Assembly: GCA_963728655.1 (NCBI GenBank)
Contig: CAVSLD010000005.1
Location: forward strand, 124,001 to 188,000
Source: Iamia sp963728655
Lineage (GTDB): Bacteria > Actinomycetota > Acidimicrobiia > Acidimicrobiales > Iamiaceae
Direction of reading: 5' to 3'
Length of the DNA stretch: 64,000 nucleotides
Positions 18,250-27,762 of the stretch are shown piece after piece. Each line of letters starts with the position of its first letter. Position 1 is the first letter of the stretch. The notes beneath the pieces were generated by a model. It worked only from the letters and a program-made list of their open reading frames with translations. It did no database searches and was not told the origin of the DNA. The translations under genes and the position numbers were made by a program.

Positions 18250-18905
18250 GCCGCCCGCCGGAGGGAGCGCTCGAGGCTCCGGGGCAGGCGACGGGCCAAC
18301 ATCCCGGAGTCGGCGGCCCGGGCGACCCCGGCGTCGAGCGGGACCTCGGCCACCACCGGAGCGCCGACCACCGTCTCGACGTCGGCCCGGGCCAGGGCCC
18401 GGCCCTCCTCGACGACCAGCACCACGCCGTGGGGCCGGACCGGGGCGTCGACCGCCCGGCGCAGGCCCAGGTAGCAGGCTCGCACCACCAGCAGCGATCG
18501 GGTGGCCTGGGCCACCAGGGGCAGGGCCCGACTGCGGGCGGTGACCACCCCGGCGTCGGCCACGACCGGTCGGGGGTCGGCGTCGAGGAGGCGGGCCAGG
18601 ACGTGGTGGCGATCGGTGGGCCCCGGCTCACCGGTGCCCCGCGGGAGGAGGGCCAGGTCGGGACCCACCGCCAGCTCCAGGCGGGCCAGGGCATCGGCTG
18701 CGACCTCGGGGCCGGCCGAGGTCCAGCCGGTGAGGCCGGGGTCCCGGGGGTCGGGGCGACCGAGGGCGGCGGGCAGGTCGCCCCCGAGGTCGACGGCGAG
18801 GGCGCCGCCGCTGCCGGAGTGGATGCGGGCGAGGGTGGTGGCGAGCGCGGCGGACACGACGGTGGTGCCGACGCCGCCCTTCACCGACCAGCAGGTGAGG
18901 AGCAC
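18246..18905 (-). CDS. CpaE/Ssd-like MinD-family ATPase
   Basis: 219 aa. The GTG at 18905 has GGGAGG 5 nt upstream and directly precedes the deviant Walker A strand (TCWSVKGGVGTTVVSAALA), so it is preferred over the longer frame to 19037. First gene of the tad operon; such proteins position the pilus machinery. The mycobacterial counterpart is Ssd (Rv3660c), found in the same order. The usual receiver domain is absent. Confidence 0.87.
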   Translation of the reverse strand: MLLTCWSVKGGVGTTVVSAALATTLARIHSGSGGALAVDLGGDLPAALGRPDPRDPGLTGWTSAGPEVAADALARLELAVGPDLALLPRGTGEPGPTDRHHVLARLLDADPRPVVADAGVVTARSRALPLVAQATRSLLVVRACYLGLRRAVDAPVRPHGVVLVVEEGRALARADVETVVGAPVVAEVPLDAGVARAADSGMLARRLPRSLERSLRRAA

Positions 18906-19042
18906 GGATGCCTCCCGAGCGCGAGAAGAGGGTCTCAGCGGGGGAAGCGAGGCTCCCACGGTCGCGCGCCGCGGGGCCGCGCGCAAGGGCCTCCTCGGTC
19001 GCCGTGTGGCGACAGCCACCCCACCGGGCCGGGCCACGTCCG

Positions 19043-19048
19043 TAGGGT
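19043..19048 (+). promoter_or_regulatory. Leaderless-type -10 box
   Basis: TAGGGT, 6 nt before the GTG of the HAD phosphatase; no Shine-Dalgarno sequence. Confidence 0.55.
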
Positions 19049-19054
19049 GGCGGC

Positions 19055-19987
19055 GTGGAGGCCGCCTTCTTCGATCTCGACAAGACGGTCATCGCCAAGG
19101 CGTCGATGGTCGCCTTCGGCAAGCCGCTCTACCGGGCCGGCCTGCTCAACCGCTGGCTGCTCCTGCGCGCCCTGTACGGGCAGCTCGTCTACCTCTACCT
19201 GGGCGCCGACGCCGAGCGGATGGCCCGCATGCGCACCAAGGTGCTGGCCCTCACCGCCGGCTGGGACCAGGCCCACGTGCGCGACATCGTGGCCGAGACC
19301 CTCGAGGAGGTCATCGAGCCCATCGTCTTCGACGAGGCGGTGGCCCTGATCCGCACCCACCAGGCCGAGGGGCGCCGGGTGTTCATCATCTCCGCCTCGC
19401 CCGAGGAGATCGTGCTCCCCCTCGCCCGGTACCTCGGCGTCGACGAGGCCATCGCCACCCGCGCCCACCTCGACGCCCACGGTCGCTACACCGGCGAGGT
19501 CGCCTTCTACGCCTACGGCCCGGCCAAGGCCGAGCGGATGCGCGAGGTGGCCGCCGCCCGGGGCATCGACCTGGAGGGCTCCTACGCCTACTCGGACTCG
19601 GTGACCGACGAGCCCATGCTCGCCGCCGTGGGCCACCCCGTGGCGGTGAACCCCGACCGCGACCTGGCCAAGGTGGCCGCCGAGCGGGGCTGGGAGGTGC
19701 GGTGGTTCACCCACAAGGTGCCGCTGCGGGAGCGGGTGAGCATGCCCCCGCCGGGACCGACGGCGATGGTCGGGGGCGGGCTGGCCGCGACGGCCGCAGC
19801 CGGGGCCGCGACGTGGTGGTGGCTCCACCGTGACCGCTCGGTGCGGGGCACGGCCCACCAGGTGCGGGCCCTGGCCCGGGCGGTGGCCGACTGGGGCGAG
19901 CCGGCCCGCCGGGCGGTGGTGGCCCCGGCCCTCCGGGCGGCGGGCCGTCCCCCGGCGCGACGACGCCCGCGACGGGGCCGCCGCTAG
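19055..19987 (+). CDS. HAD-IB phosphatase (SerB/Rv3661-like)
   Basis: 310 aa. HAD motif I FDLDKTVI, motif II ISASPEE, motif III Lys (GPAKAERM) and motif IV YSDSVTDEPML. A second hydrophobic segment (GGGLAATAAAGAATWWW) after residue 240 and a basic C-terminal tail suggest membrane association. Divergent from the tad operon, as the equivalent gene is in mycobacteria. Substrate unknown. Confidence 0.9.
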   Translation: MEAAFFDLDKTVIAKASMVAFGKPLYRAGLLNRWLLLRALYGQLVYLYLGADAERMARMRTKVLALTAGWDQAHVRDIVAETLEEVIEPIVFDEAVALIRTHQAEGRRVFIISASPEEIVLPLARYLGVDEAIATRAHLDAHGRYTGEVAFYAYGPAKAERMREVAAARGIDLEGSYAYSDSVTDEPMLAAVGHPVAVNPDRDLAKVAAERGWEVRWFTHKVPLRERVSMPPPGPTAMVGGGLAATAAAGAATWWWLHRDRSVRGTAHQVRALARAVADWGEPARRAVVAPALRAAGRPPARRRPRRGRR

Positions 19988-20029
19988 GCGACCTCGCGCG
20001 CGGGCGCGGTCAGGTGGTGTGCGGGGTGC

Positions 20030-20107
20030 TCAGACGGCGCGGAGCTTCTTGAAGGCCAGGCCTCCGAGGGCAGCGACGACGAGCAGGACGAGGATCTTCT
20101 TGGCCAT
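20030..20107 (-). CDS. 25-residue single-helix membrane peptide
   Basis: ATG-initiated 25-codon frame: MAKK, then a helix of about 15 hydrophobic residues (ILVLLVVAALGGLAF), then KKLRAV. It has a leaderless -10 box (TAGGGT) 6 nt before the ATG, strong support for such a small gene. It resembles in size and layout the short DLW-39-type actinobacterial peptides, but the DLW ending is absent. Function unknown. Confidence 0.6.
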   Translation of the reverse strand: MAKKILVLLVVAALGGLAFKKLRAV

Positions 20108-20113
20108 GGCCGC

Positions 20114-20119
20114 ACCCTA
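20114..20119 (-). promoter_or_regulatory. Leaderless-type -10 box
   Basis: TAGGGT on the minus strand, 6 nt before the ATG of the 25-residue peptide. Confidence 0.5.
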
Positions 20120-20155
20120 GCCACCACCCGGGAGGGTGACCTCGGACCGCCCCGC

Positions 20156-20590
20156 TCAGTCGGCCAGACCGGTGACCGCCACCACGTGGGTCGGGCGGAC
20201 CCGGACGAGCAGCTCGCCAGGGACCGCGTTGCGCCGGCCGTAGGCCTCGGCCTGGTCGTCACCCATGTAGCGGGCCGCGATGCGGATCCCCCACGTCAGC
20301 AGCTCGGCGGGGTCGTCGGAGGTGGTGGCGCTGCCCTCGACGGTGACGAAGGAGAACGGCGGCCGCTCGTCGTCGAGGCACAGGCTCACCCGCCCGTCGC
20401 GGCGGATCGCCTTGCCCTTCACCGTCTCGGCGCCGGTCATGAACACGACGTCGTCGCCGTCGAGGTCGATCCACACCGGGGCCACGTGGGGGCGGCCGTC
20501 GGCCCGGACGGTGGCCAGCTTGGCGGTGCGGGCGGGGAGGGCGGTGGCGAACTCCTGCCACCAGCCCTCGGGGGCGGCGGTGTCTCCCAT
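20156..20590 (-). CDS. PPOX-class F420-dependent enzyme
   Basis: Split-barrel flavin/F420-binding oxidoreductase of the pyridoxamine 5'-phosphate oxidase-like superfamily, 144 aa. Typical strands: TAKLATVRADGRPHVAPVWIDLDGDDVVFMT, then KGKAIRRDGRVSLCLDDE. ATG at 20590 chosen; the longer frame overlaps the divergent histidine phosphatase. Substrate unknown; the actinobacterial context favours F420 over FMN. Confidence 0.85.
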   Translation of the reverse strand: MGDTAAPEGWWQEFATALPARTAKLATVRADGRPHVAPVWIDLDGDDVVFMTGAETVKGKAIRRDGRVSLCLDDERPPFSFVTVEGSATTSDDPAELLTWGIRIAARYMGDDQAEAYGRRNAVPGELLVRVRPTHVVAVTGLAD

Positions 20591-20643
20591 GTCGGCGGCA
20601 ACGGGGGCCGCGCCTGGTGCATTCCCCCCCGGGTCGCGGGCCC

Positions 20644-20649
20644 TACGGT
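20644..20649 (+). promoter_or_regulatory. Leaderless-type -10 box
   Basis: TACGGT, 7 nt before the ATG at 20657. Confidence 0.5.
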
Positions 20650-20656
20650 CGCTGCG

Positions 20657-21358
20657 ATGGAGCTGGTGCTGATCCGCCACGGCGAGCCCGACTGGGTCGT
20701 CGACGGCCACAACCGCAACGACCCCGCCCTCACCACCCGGGGCCGGGCCCAGGCCGAGCGGGCCGCGGCCCGCATCGCCGACCCCACCGCCGAGCCGGCC
20801 GACGGCCCCGTCGACCACCTGCTGGTGTCACCGGCGCGCCGGGCCCAGGAGACCGTCGCCCCGGTGGCGGCCGCGCTCGGCCTGGAGGCGGTGACCCACG
20901 ACTGGCTGCTCGAGCTGCAGATGCCCGACGACTGGGACGACAGCCCCATCGAGGTCGTGCAGGCCGCCTTCGCCTCCCAGCGGGACTGGCCCCGGGAGCG
21001 CTGGTGGGACGGCCTGGACGGGGCCGAGTCGCTGCGCGCCTTCCACGACCGCATCGTCACCGGCGTCGAGGCCACCCTCGCCGCCATGGGGGTGACCCCG
21101 GCGGCCGAGCCGGGTCTGTGGGACGTGGCCGACGAGGCTCCGGGCCGGGTGGTGGCGGTGGCCCACGGCGGCACCAACAGCACCCTGGTGGCCCACCTGC
21201 TGGGCGTGGAGAAGGAGCCGTGGGACTGGGAGCGGTTCCGCATGGGCCACGCCTCGGTGGCCGTGCTCCAGACCACCCCGCTGGCCGGCGCCGCCATCTG
21301 GTCGCTCCGGGGCCTGGGCGACGCCGCCCACCTGCCCCGCGACGAGCGCACCGCCTGA
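20657..21358 (+). CDS. Histidine phosphatase (phosphoglycerate mutase-like)
   Basis: 233 aa. Catalytic RHG motif at the N-terminus (LVLIRHGEPDW), SPARRAQET with the second Arg, the acid Glu region and the second catalytic His in VVAVAHGGTNSTL. ATG chosen directly before the first strand and 7 nt after a TACGGT box. Substrate unknown; the long insert with WDDSPIEV is not typical of GpmA. Confidence 0.9.
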   Translation: MELVLIRHGEPDWVVDGHNRNDPALTTRGRAQAERAAARIADPTAEPADGPVDHLLVSPARRAQETVAPVAAALGLEAVTHDWLLELQMPDDWDDSPIEVVQAAFASQRDWPRERWWDGLDGAESLRAFHDRIVTGVEATLAAMGVTPAAEPGLWDVADEAPGRVVAVAHGGTNSTLVAHLLGVEKEPWDWERFRMGHASVAVLQTTPLAGAAIWSLRGLGDAAHLPRDERTA

Positions 21359-21403
21359 CCCGCCCGTCGTCGGCCGCCCTGAGCGGGCGGCGGGCCACCT
21401 CGG

Positions 21404-22420
21404 TCAGCTGGCGGGGGCCCAGCCGATGGTGGCGACCACCGGGTCGTGGTCGCTGAGGGGCTCGCCGTCGGGTCCGGTGAACCGCTCGGCCGGCGAGTCC
21501 CAGCCCTCGGCGGTGAGCTCCACGTCGTCGCCGCTGCGGATCGCCACCTTGTCGATGATGCCGGGGTCGGCGCAGTCGGTGGCCGCGCAGACGTCGGTGA
21601 GGCCCGCCTCGTCGAGGAACGTGGACCAGATCTCGGCGTCGGCGCCGTCGCCGGAGTCCTCGTGGTCGTCGATGTGGAGGTTCGTGTCGCCCCCCACGAT
21701 GACGGCGCGACCCCCGCTGTGGCTCGCCACGTAGGCCGCCAGCTGGGCGAAGTCCTCGGGCTGGAGGGCCTGGTCGGCCTCGGTGCCGCCGGCCTCGCCG
21801 TGGAGCGAGTAGACGTCGACCAGGGCGCCGTCGCCCAGGTCCATCGTCGCCACCCGGAAGCCCTTCATGGCCAGGCAGTCGCTGGCCCCCTCGGTGAAGC
21901 CGCCGAAGCAGCCCTCCCAGGCCTGGACCTCGAAGTCGTCGAGGGGGAGGTCGGCCATGATGCCGATGCCGTCGCCGATGGCCATCTCGGGCCGCGCCGC
22001 CAGGTCGACCCCGGCCGCCTCCGGCCCCGGGTGGACGGGCGTGGCGAACGCGAAGCCGGCGTCGGCCCGCAACCGCTCGTGGTACTGGTTGAAGTCGAGC
22101 CCGTCGGCCAGGCCCCCCGGCACCCACCAGTCGAAGTCCTCCTGGGTGAGGACCACGTCGTAGTCGGCCAGCAGCGGGCTGATCAGCGGGATGTCCTCCG
22201 ACGGGGTGACCTTCGAGATCTCCTGGGGCAGGCCGGCCACGTTGTAGGTGAGCACGTCGATGGTGCCCCCTCCCCCGTCGGTGGCCGCGGCCGCCGTGGT
22301 GGTCGGGGTCCCGGCGTCGGCGTCACCCCCGTCGTCGCTGCAGGCGGCCAGGCCGACCAGCAGGGCGGCGGCGGCCAGGGCGCAGGTGAACGGACGGTGA
22401 GCACGACGTGGATCCCCCAT
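21404..22420 (-). CDS. Endonuclease/exonuclease/phosphatase-family lipoprotein
   Basis: 338 aa. Signal peptide with lipobox LVGLAAC, then a Thr/Ala/Asp-rich linker, so the enzyme is tethered outside the membrane. EEP-fold motifs: LTYNVAGLP, a Glu in LTQEDFD, GDTN, and the terminal SDHDPVVA. The fold covers extracellular nucleases and sphingomyelinase-like phosphodiesterases; substrate not decided. Leaderless box 7 nt before the ATG. Confidence 0.88.
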   Translation of the reverse strand: MGDPRRAHRPFTCALAAAALLVGLAACSDDGGDADAGTPTTTAAAATDGGGGTIDVLTYNVAGLPQEISKVTPSEDIPLISPLLADYDVVLTQEDFDWWVPGGLADGLDFNQYHERLRADAGFAFATPVHPGPEAAGVDLAARPEMAIGDGIGIMADLPLDDFEVQAWEGCFGGFTEGASDCLAMKGFRVATMDLGDGALVDVYSLHGEAGGTEADQALQPEDFAQLAAYVASHSGGRAVIVGGDTNLHIDDHEDSGDGADAEIWSTFLDEAGLTDVCAATDCADPGIIDKVAIRSGDDVELTAEGWDSPAERFTGPDGEPLSDHDPVVATIGWAPAS

Positions 22421-22427
22421 GGCCGGC

Positions 22428-22433
22428 ACCGTA
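22428..22433 (-). promoter_or_regulatory. Leaderless-type -10 box
   Basis: TACGGT on the minus strand, 7 nt before the EEP lipoprotein ATG. Confidence 0.5.
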
Positions 22434-22572
22434 GGCGCTGGCTCCCAGGACGAGCCGTCGACGGTCGGCATCGGGGCCCTCGACCGCCGGGGCCCGCGAC
22501 CGCCCGGGGCCGGCCACACGTCGTGGGTGCCCGCCCGCGCCAGAGCCCGCGCCGGCGGGCGGGGAGCGCGCC

Positions 22573-22611
22573 GCCGTCGGTGGAGCGTGGGGGGTGGGGC
22601 CCGCCGACGGC
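22573..22611 (-). terminator. Candidate terminator after the sigma factor gene
   Basis: Inverted repeat GCCGTCGG/CCGACGGC (22573-22580 and 22604-22611) with a 23-nt G-rich loop, beginning 8 bp after the sigma factor stop. No T tract, which is usual in this GC range. Confidence 0.35.
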
Positions 22612-22618
22612 CCGGGGC

Positions 22619-23563
22619 TCAGACGGCCAGCAGGTCGCGGGCGCCGGTGTCCGAGGACGGGTGCCGCAGCTTCGACATGGCCCGGGCCTCGATCTGGCGG
22701 ATGCGCTCGCGGGTGAGGTTGAAGTGCTCGCCCACCTCCTCGAGGGTCCGGGGCTCGCCCCGGTCGAGGCCGAAGCGCAGCTTCAGGATCTCGCGCTCGC
22801 GATCGTCGAGCGGGCCGAGGAGGCGGTTGATCTCCTCGGGCAGGAGGGCGGTGGCGGCCACCTCGAAGGGGGACTCGGCCGAGCGGTCCTCGACCACGTC
22901 GCCCAGCTCGGCGTCGCCGTCCTCGCGGAGCGGCTCGGACAGGGACAGGGGCTCGGCCGCGAAGCGCAGGGCCTCGGTGACCTTGTCCTCGGGCATCTCG
23001 ACCTCGGCCGACAGCTCGGCGAGGGTGGCCGGGCGACCCAGCTTGAGCTCGAGGCGGGCCCGGGCCTTCTGCAGGCGGGCCAGGGTGTCGCCGGCGTGGA
23101 CCGGCAGGCGGATGGTGCGGCCGGTGTTGGCGATGCCCCGGGTGATGGCCTGGCGGATCCACCAGGTGGCGTAGGTGGAGAACTTGAAGCCCTTGCGCCA
23201 GTCGAACTTCTCGACGGCGTGCATGAGGCCCAGGTTCCCCTCCTGGATGAGGTCGAGCAGGGGCAGGCCCGAGGCCTGGTACTTCTTGGCGATGGACACC
23301 ACCAGGCGCAGGTTGGACTGCACGAAGGTGCGCTCGGCCTGCTCGCCGTCGCGGGCGGTGCGGCGCAGCTCGCGCTTCTTGGCCGGGGTGACCTTGTCAC
23401 CGGACTCGAGGGTGGTGCGGGCCTCGGCCCCGGCCTCGATGGCCTGGGCCAGACGGACCTCGTCGTCCTTGGTGAGCAGGGGGTACTGCCCGATGTCGGT
23501 GAGGTACAGGCGGACGAGGTCTTCCTCGTCGCGCTCGACGCGCTCCTTTGCCAAGGGTTTCAT
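22619..23563 (-). CDS. Primary-type sigma-70 factor (HrdB/SigB class)
   Basis: 314 aa from the ATG at 23563 (MKPLAKERVERDEED); region 1.1 is missing. Region 1.2 (DLVRLYLTDIGQYPLLT), region 2 (NLRLVVSIAKKYQ, LDLIQEGNLGLMHAVEKFD, FSTYATWWIRQAI), region 3 and region 4.2 (RTLEEVGEHFNLTRERIRQIEARAMSKLRHP) are complete. The short N-terminus fits a group 2 or shortened group 1 factor. The 266 bp upstream, to 23829, hold no gene; a TTGACC hexamer lies on the minus strand around 23710, but I see no convincing -10. Confidence 0.93.
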   Translation of the reverse strand: MKPLAKERVERDEEDLVRLYLTDIGQYPLLTKDDEVRLAQAIEAGAEARTTLESGDKVTPAKKRELRRTARDGEQAERTFVQSNLRLVVSIAKKYQASGLPLLDLIQEGNLGLMHAVEKFDWRKGFKFSTYATWWIRQAITRGIANTGRTIRLPVHAGDTLARLQKARARLELKLGRPATLAELSAEVEMPEDKVTEALRFAAEPLSLSEPLREDGDAELGDVVEDRSAESPFEVAATALLPEEINRLLGPLDDREREILKLRFGLDRGEPRTLEEVGEHFNLTRERIRQIEARAMSKLRHPSSDTGARDLLAV

Positions 23564-23829
23564 CCTCTGCTGCTGCGGACCTCGTGGGACCGGTGGTGGA
23601 CGGACGGACTCCCGGTGGGGCCCACGGACAGGGTCCGTGATCCCGCTGCGGTGCGCCAAGACGCCCACCGGCCAAACGTTCTCTGATCGCTCAGCGTACC
23701 GGGCTGGTCAATACCCTCCGCATCGGCCGCCAACCTCCCGCCTGGAGCACGTCGGCCACCTGGGGTGGTGAGAGGCGTCGCAACCGACCGCTCTGCGCGC
23801 GGCACCCCTGCTCGGCGCCGGGTGGTCGG

Positions 23830-24444
23830 TCAGGTCGGTGGAGCCTGGGGCGAGGGGCCGACGAGACCTCCGGCGGCGGTGAGGGCGTCCTCCACCGCGG
23901 CCACCGACGCCCGGACGCCGCCGGCGGTGCGCGGGTCGGCGTCGGTGGCGGCCTGGAGCAGGCCCTCGCCCTCGTGCCAGAGGGCGAGCAGGTCGTGGTG
24001 GGCGTGGCCGACCGTGCGGGCCACCCCGCGATCGGCGGGGCTCGGGTCGCGACGGTGGACGTCCCACGCCACCAGCAGGCGGGGCACCAGGGCCCGGTGC
24101 AGCCCGGCGAGCCGCGACGGGGTGGTCTCCAGGCCGGCGAGGGCGGTCACCACGGCGTCGGCGCCGGCCGAGGGTGCGACGACCCAGGCCTCGGGGTCGG
24201 TGCCGGTGGGGCGGGGCAGGTGGCGCCGCAGGGCCACGCCGTGGTCGCCCACCACCCGCGACAGCTCGGCCAGGTGGCTGCGGGCGGCGGCCTCCGGCGT
24301 GGTCGGCACCCATCCGCCGGCCACCGCGAACACCTGGTCGCACCACCACGCCCCGGCTCCGAGCGCGGCACCGAGGGCCAGGGCCGATCGGGGCGGGCCG
24401 GGGGGCAGGGGGCCGGTGACGGCGGGGGGCGGGTCGGCAGGCAT
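23830..24444 (-). CDS. Hypothetical protein, 204 aa
   Basis: Helix-rich protein with many His, Trp and Asp residues (RSHLAELSRVVGDHGVALRRHLP; GLHRALVPRLLVAWDVHRRD; GHAHHDLLALWHEGEGLL), spaced as in ferritin-like four-helix bundles. No firm family match. The ATG is fixed by a TACGCT box 9 nt upstream. Divergent from the decayed SARP regulator. Confidence 0.65.
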   Translation of the reverse strand: MPADPPPAVTGPLPPGPPRSALALGAALGAGAWWCDQVFAVAGGWVPTTPEAAARSHLAELSRVVGDHGVALRRHLPRPTGTDPEAWVVAPSAGADAVVTALAGLETTPSRLAGLHRALVPRLLVAWDVHRRDPSPADRGVARTVGHAHHDLLALWHEGEGLLQAATDADPRTAGGVRASVAAVEDALTAAGGLVGPSPQAPPT

Positions 24445-24453
24445 GGCCGGGCC

Positions 24454-24459
24454 AGCGTA
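24454..24459 (-). promoter_or_regulatory. Leaderless-type -10 box
   Basis: TACGCT on the minus strand, 9 nt before the ATG at 24444. Confidence 0.45.
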
Positions 24460-24525
24460 GGAGGCGCCTCCGACGGCGAGGGCCACCGCCTGGCGGGCGG
24501 GCTGCCGCGACGGGGACCGCGTGCC

Positions 24526-24531
24526 TACCCT
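24526..24531 (+). promoter_or_regulatory. Leaderless-type -10 box
   Basis: TACCCT, 6 nt before the GTG of the first SARP-type regulator. Confidence 0.5.
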
Positions 24532-24537
24532 CGGGAC

Positions 24538-27500
24538 GTGGAGGGAGACGGAGCGGTCGGCCCCGCGGTCCGGGTGCTGGGCCCGTGCGGCGTCGTCGGT
24601 GCCCACGGAGGGGTCGCGCTGACCGGGGTGCAGCGACGGATCGTGGCCCGCCTCGCCCTCGATGCCCCCCGGCCGGTCCCGACCGAGGTCCTGGTGGAGG
24701 CCGTGTGGCCCGCGGGCCCTCCGTCGACGGCACGGGCCTCGCTGGCGAACCACGTGGCGCGCATCCGCGCCGCCGTCGGGCCCCACGTCGTGGCCACGAC
24801 CCCCGAGGGCTATCGGCTGGGGGTCACCGACCGACGCCGCGGCCGTGGTCTCGCTCGTCGAGAGGGCCGAGGAGGCCCTGGCGGCGGGCGACGGCGAGGC
24901 CGCCTTCGGGCAGGCCGACCGTGCCCTTGGGTGCTGGCGGGGCCGGGCCTTCGAGGACCTGGCCGACATCGACGACGCCCGGCCGGTGCGGGTGCGCATG
25001 GGCGAGCTGCGGGCGACGTCCGAGACCCTCCGCCTGGCGGCGGGGGTCGCACGGGGCCGCTCCGGGTGGGCCGTCGCCGAGGGGGAGCGGCTGGTCGCCG
25101 AGCGCCCCGTCGACGAGCGCCGGTGGACGCTGCTGGTGCGCGCCCTCGACATGGACGGCCGCCGGGGTGACGCCCTCGCGGCGGTCGAGCGGGCCCGCCG
25201 GGCGCTGCGCGAGGGCGCCGGGCTGGACCTCGGTCCCGAGCTCAGGGAGGTGGAGGGGGCCGTCCTCGGCGTCGGCCCGGGCACGACCGGTGGCGGGCGC
25301 CACGCACGACCGGGCGAGAGGACGAGGTGGCCCGGCTCCTAGCGGCGGCGGCCGAGGGCCGACGGGTGACACGGTCCGGGGCGAGGCCGGGGCTCGGGGA
25401 GGTCGAGCCGTGCTGGCCGAGCTGGTCCGGCGCCTGCGAGCGACCCGGGACGAGGCCGGGAGCCTGGCCGTGGCCCTGACCCGCTGCCCCCCCAACCCCT
25501 CGGCACCGGTCGCCGTGCTCGACGACCTCCTCGACGGCCTCGGCGTGGCCCCGGTGGGCTCGGGGGGACCGATCGCCGACTTCGTCGAGGACGTGGCGCG
25601 GGTCGCCCGCTCCCGCCCGGTCGTGCTGGTCGTGGACGACCTCCACCGGGCGGGACCCTCCTCGCGGCGCCGCGCTGGACGCCGCCGCCGACCTCGACGG
25701 GGTGGCCCTGGTGGCCTCGGTCGAGGGCCTCCCGAGGGGACGACGAGGAGCACGACCCTCGACCTCCTCCCCCTCCCTGGCCCGGTCGTCGCCGAGATGG
25801 CGGCCGACATGCTCGGGCCCCGACTGGACCTCACGGTCGAGGTGGTGGACTGGCTGGTCCAGATGTCGGGCGGCAACCCGCTCATCCTCCAGTGCCTGCT
25901 CGACCGACCCGACCTGGTGCTCAGCACGCCGCACCGGACGCGTCGGCGCCGGGCCCGGGGACCGGCCCGGACCCCCCGCCCTCCGGGACCTCGTCCGCCG
26001 GCGCCTCGACCGGCTCGACGCGGCTGCGGTCGCGACCATGGAGACCGCAGCCGTGTTCGGGGCCGAGGCGCCGACCGACCTGCTGGCCGCGCTCACCGAC
26101 CGCCGGGGACTGGCCTCGGCCCTGGCCGACGGCGTCCTGGAGTCCGACGGCGTCCACACCCGCTTCCGGCACGGCGCGCTCCAGCGGGCCGTCTACGACG
26201 ACCTGGCCTCGGGTCGGCGCCTGGAGCTGCACCACGCCGTGGGGACGGCGCTGCGGGCGACGGGCGCCCCACCCACCGCGGTGGCCGACCAGCTGCTGGT
26301 CGCCGGTGACCTCGACCCCGTGGCCGCCCTCGACGCCGCCCGCGCCGCGGCCAGGGCGGCCACCGCCGACGGCGCCCACGGCGACGCGGCCCGATGGTAC
26401 GAGCGCAGCGTGCCCTTGGCCCGCGCCCTCGGCCCCGAGGGGCGGCGGCGCCTGGTGGAGGTGCTCATCGGGTGGGGCGATGCCCTCCGCCGGGCTGGCG
26501 ACCGGGACCACGAACGGATCCTCTTCGAGGCGGCCGACCTGGCCATCGAGCTCGACGACCCCGCCCTGGTCGGGGCGACGGCGATGGCCCAGCTCGAGCT
26601 GGGTGCCACCACCGAGACCGGCCAGGTGCACACGCGTGCGGTCGCGCTGGCCGACCACGCCTTGGCGGTGGTCACCGACCCCGAGCAGCGCGCCCGCATC
26701 GCCGCGTCCGCCAGCCTGGCCCACTCCATGTCGGGCCACGCGGAGCGGTGCCGGGACCTGTTCCTCGACGCAGAGGGCACGGCCCGCGAGCCGGCCACCC
26801 GGCGGGCGGTCCTGCCCTTCACCTACCTCGCCCTCGGCCACCCCGACGATCTCGACCGGCGGGAGGTCCTCACCCGCGAGCTCCTCCGGCTCTCCGAGGA
26901 CGCCGACGACCCGCTCGCCTGCTTCGAGGCCCTCCAGCTCGACTTCTCCGTGGCCCTCCAGCGGAGCGACGGGCGGCGGGCCCGCACCGCCGCCGCCGGC
27001 ATGGAGGCCCTGGTCGAGGTGGTGGGCGACGTGGGCCGGGCCTGGGCGGCGCGCTACGTGGCCGCCGCCGTGGCCCACCTCGACGACGACCTCGATCGCA
27101 GCGAGGCCCTGACGACCGATGCCCTCGAGCTCTTCTCGCCCATCGCACCGGCGCGAGCCTTCGCGGTCTACGGCGCGCAGCTCCTCGTCCTCAGGCTGGC
27201 CCAGGGCCGCATCGGCGAGCTGGCCCCCACGATGGAGGGACTGGTGGCCGACCAGCCAGGGGTCCCGGCCTGGCACGCCGCCCTCGCCCTGGCCGTCGCC
27301 GACACCGACCCGGCCGTCGCCTCCCGCCACGCCCGCCTGGCCCTCGACGACGTACCCGCCGACTTCACCTGGCTGGCGGGCCACGTGATCGGCGCCCGCG
27401 CCGTGGCCCGGGCCGGCGACGCGGCCACGAGCGCCGAGTACGCACGGCGGCTCACCCCCTACGTCGACCTCGTCTGCTGGCAGGGCACATGCTCCTACGG

Positions 27501-27663
27501 GCCCGTCGCCACCGCCCTGGCCGCGCTCGCCCGTGCCGCCGGCGACCGGGGCGCCGCCGACACCCACGCCGCCACCGCGAGTCGACTGGCCACCCGCCTC
27601 GGTGCACCCGTGTTCACCCGCGAGGTCGACGAGCTGATGGCCGGGCCGGTGCGCGGCCGTCGA
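24538..27663 (+). pseudogene. AfsR/SARP-type regulator, multiply frameshifted
   Basis: Remains of a large regulator: winged-helix DNA-binding domain (VRVLGPCGVVG..., SLANHVARIRAAVG), bacterial transcriptional activator domain (DARPVRVRMGELRATSETL), AAA/NTPase domain and a long TPR-like region. The frame changes near 24835, after about 25300 and again between 25650 and 25980; a stop codon interrupts one frame at 25340. The P-loop is damaged (GEAGARGGRAVL where GEAGxGKSRLL is expected), although a Walker B (VVLVVDDLH) survives. The C-terminal 560 residues (about 25980-27663) are an intact frame. Multiple lesions plus loss of the P-loop Lys make real decay likelier than sequencing error alone. 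Confidence 0.85.
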
Positions 27664-27748
27664 CTGACCCTGACCGGGCCGCCTGCACCTCTGCTCGGGT
27701 CCGTGCCCGGGCGGACGCCGGCAGGGACGCCGGCCGTCGGATGCGCAC

Positions 27749-27754
27749 TACCGT
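27749..27754 (+). promoter_or_regulatory. Leaderless-type -10 box of the second SARP copy
   Basis: TACCGT, 8 nt before the GTG at 27763; mirrors the promoter of the first copy. Confidence 0.45.
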
Positions 27755-27762
27755 CGCCACCG

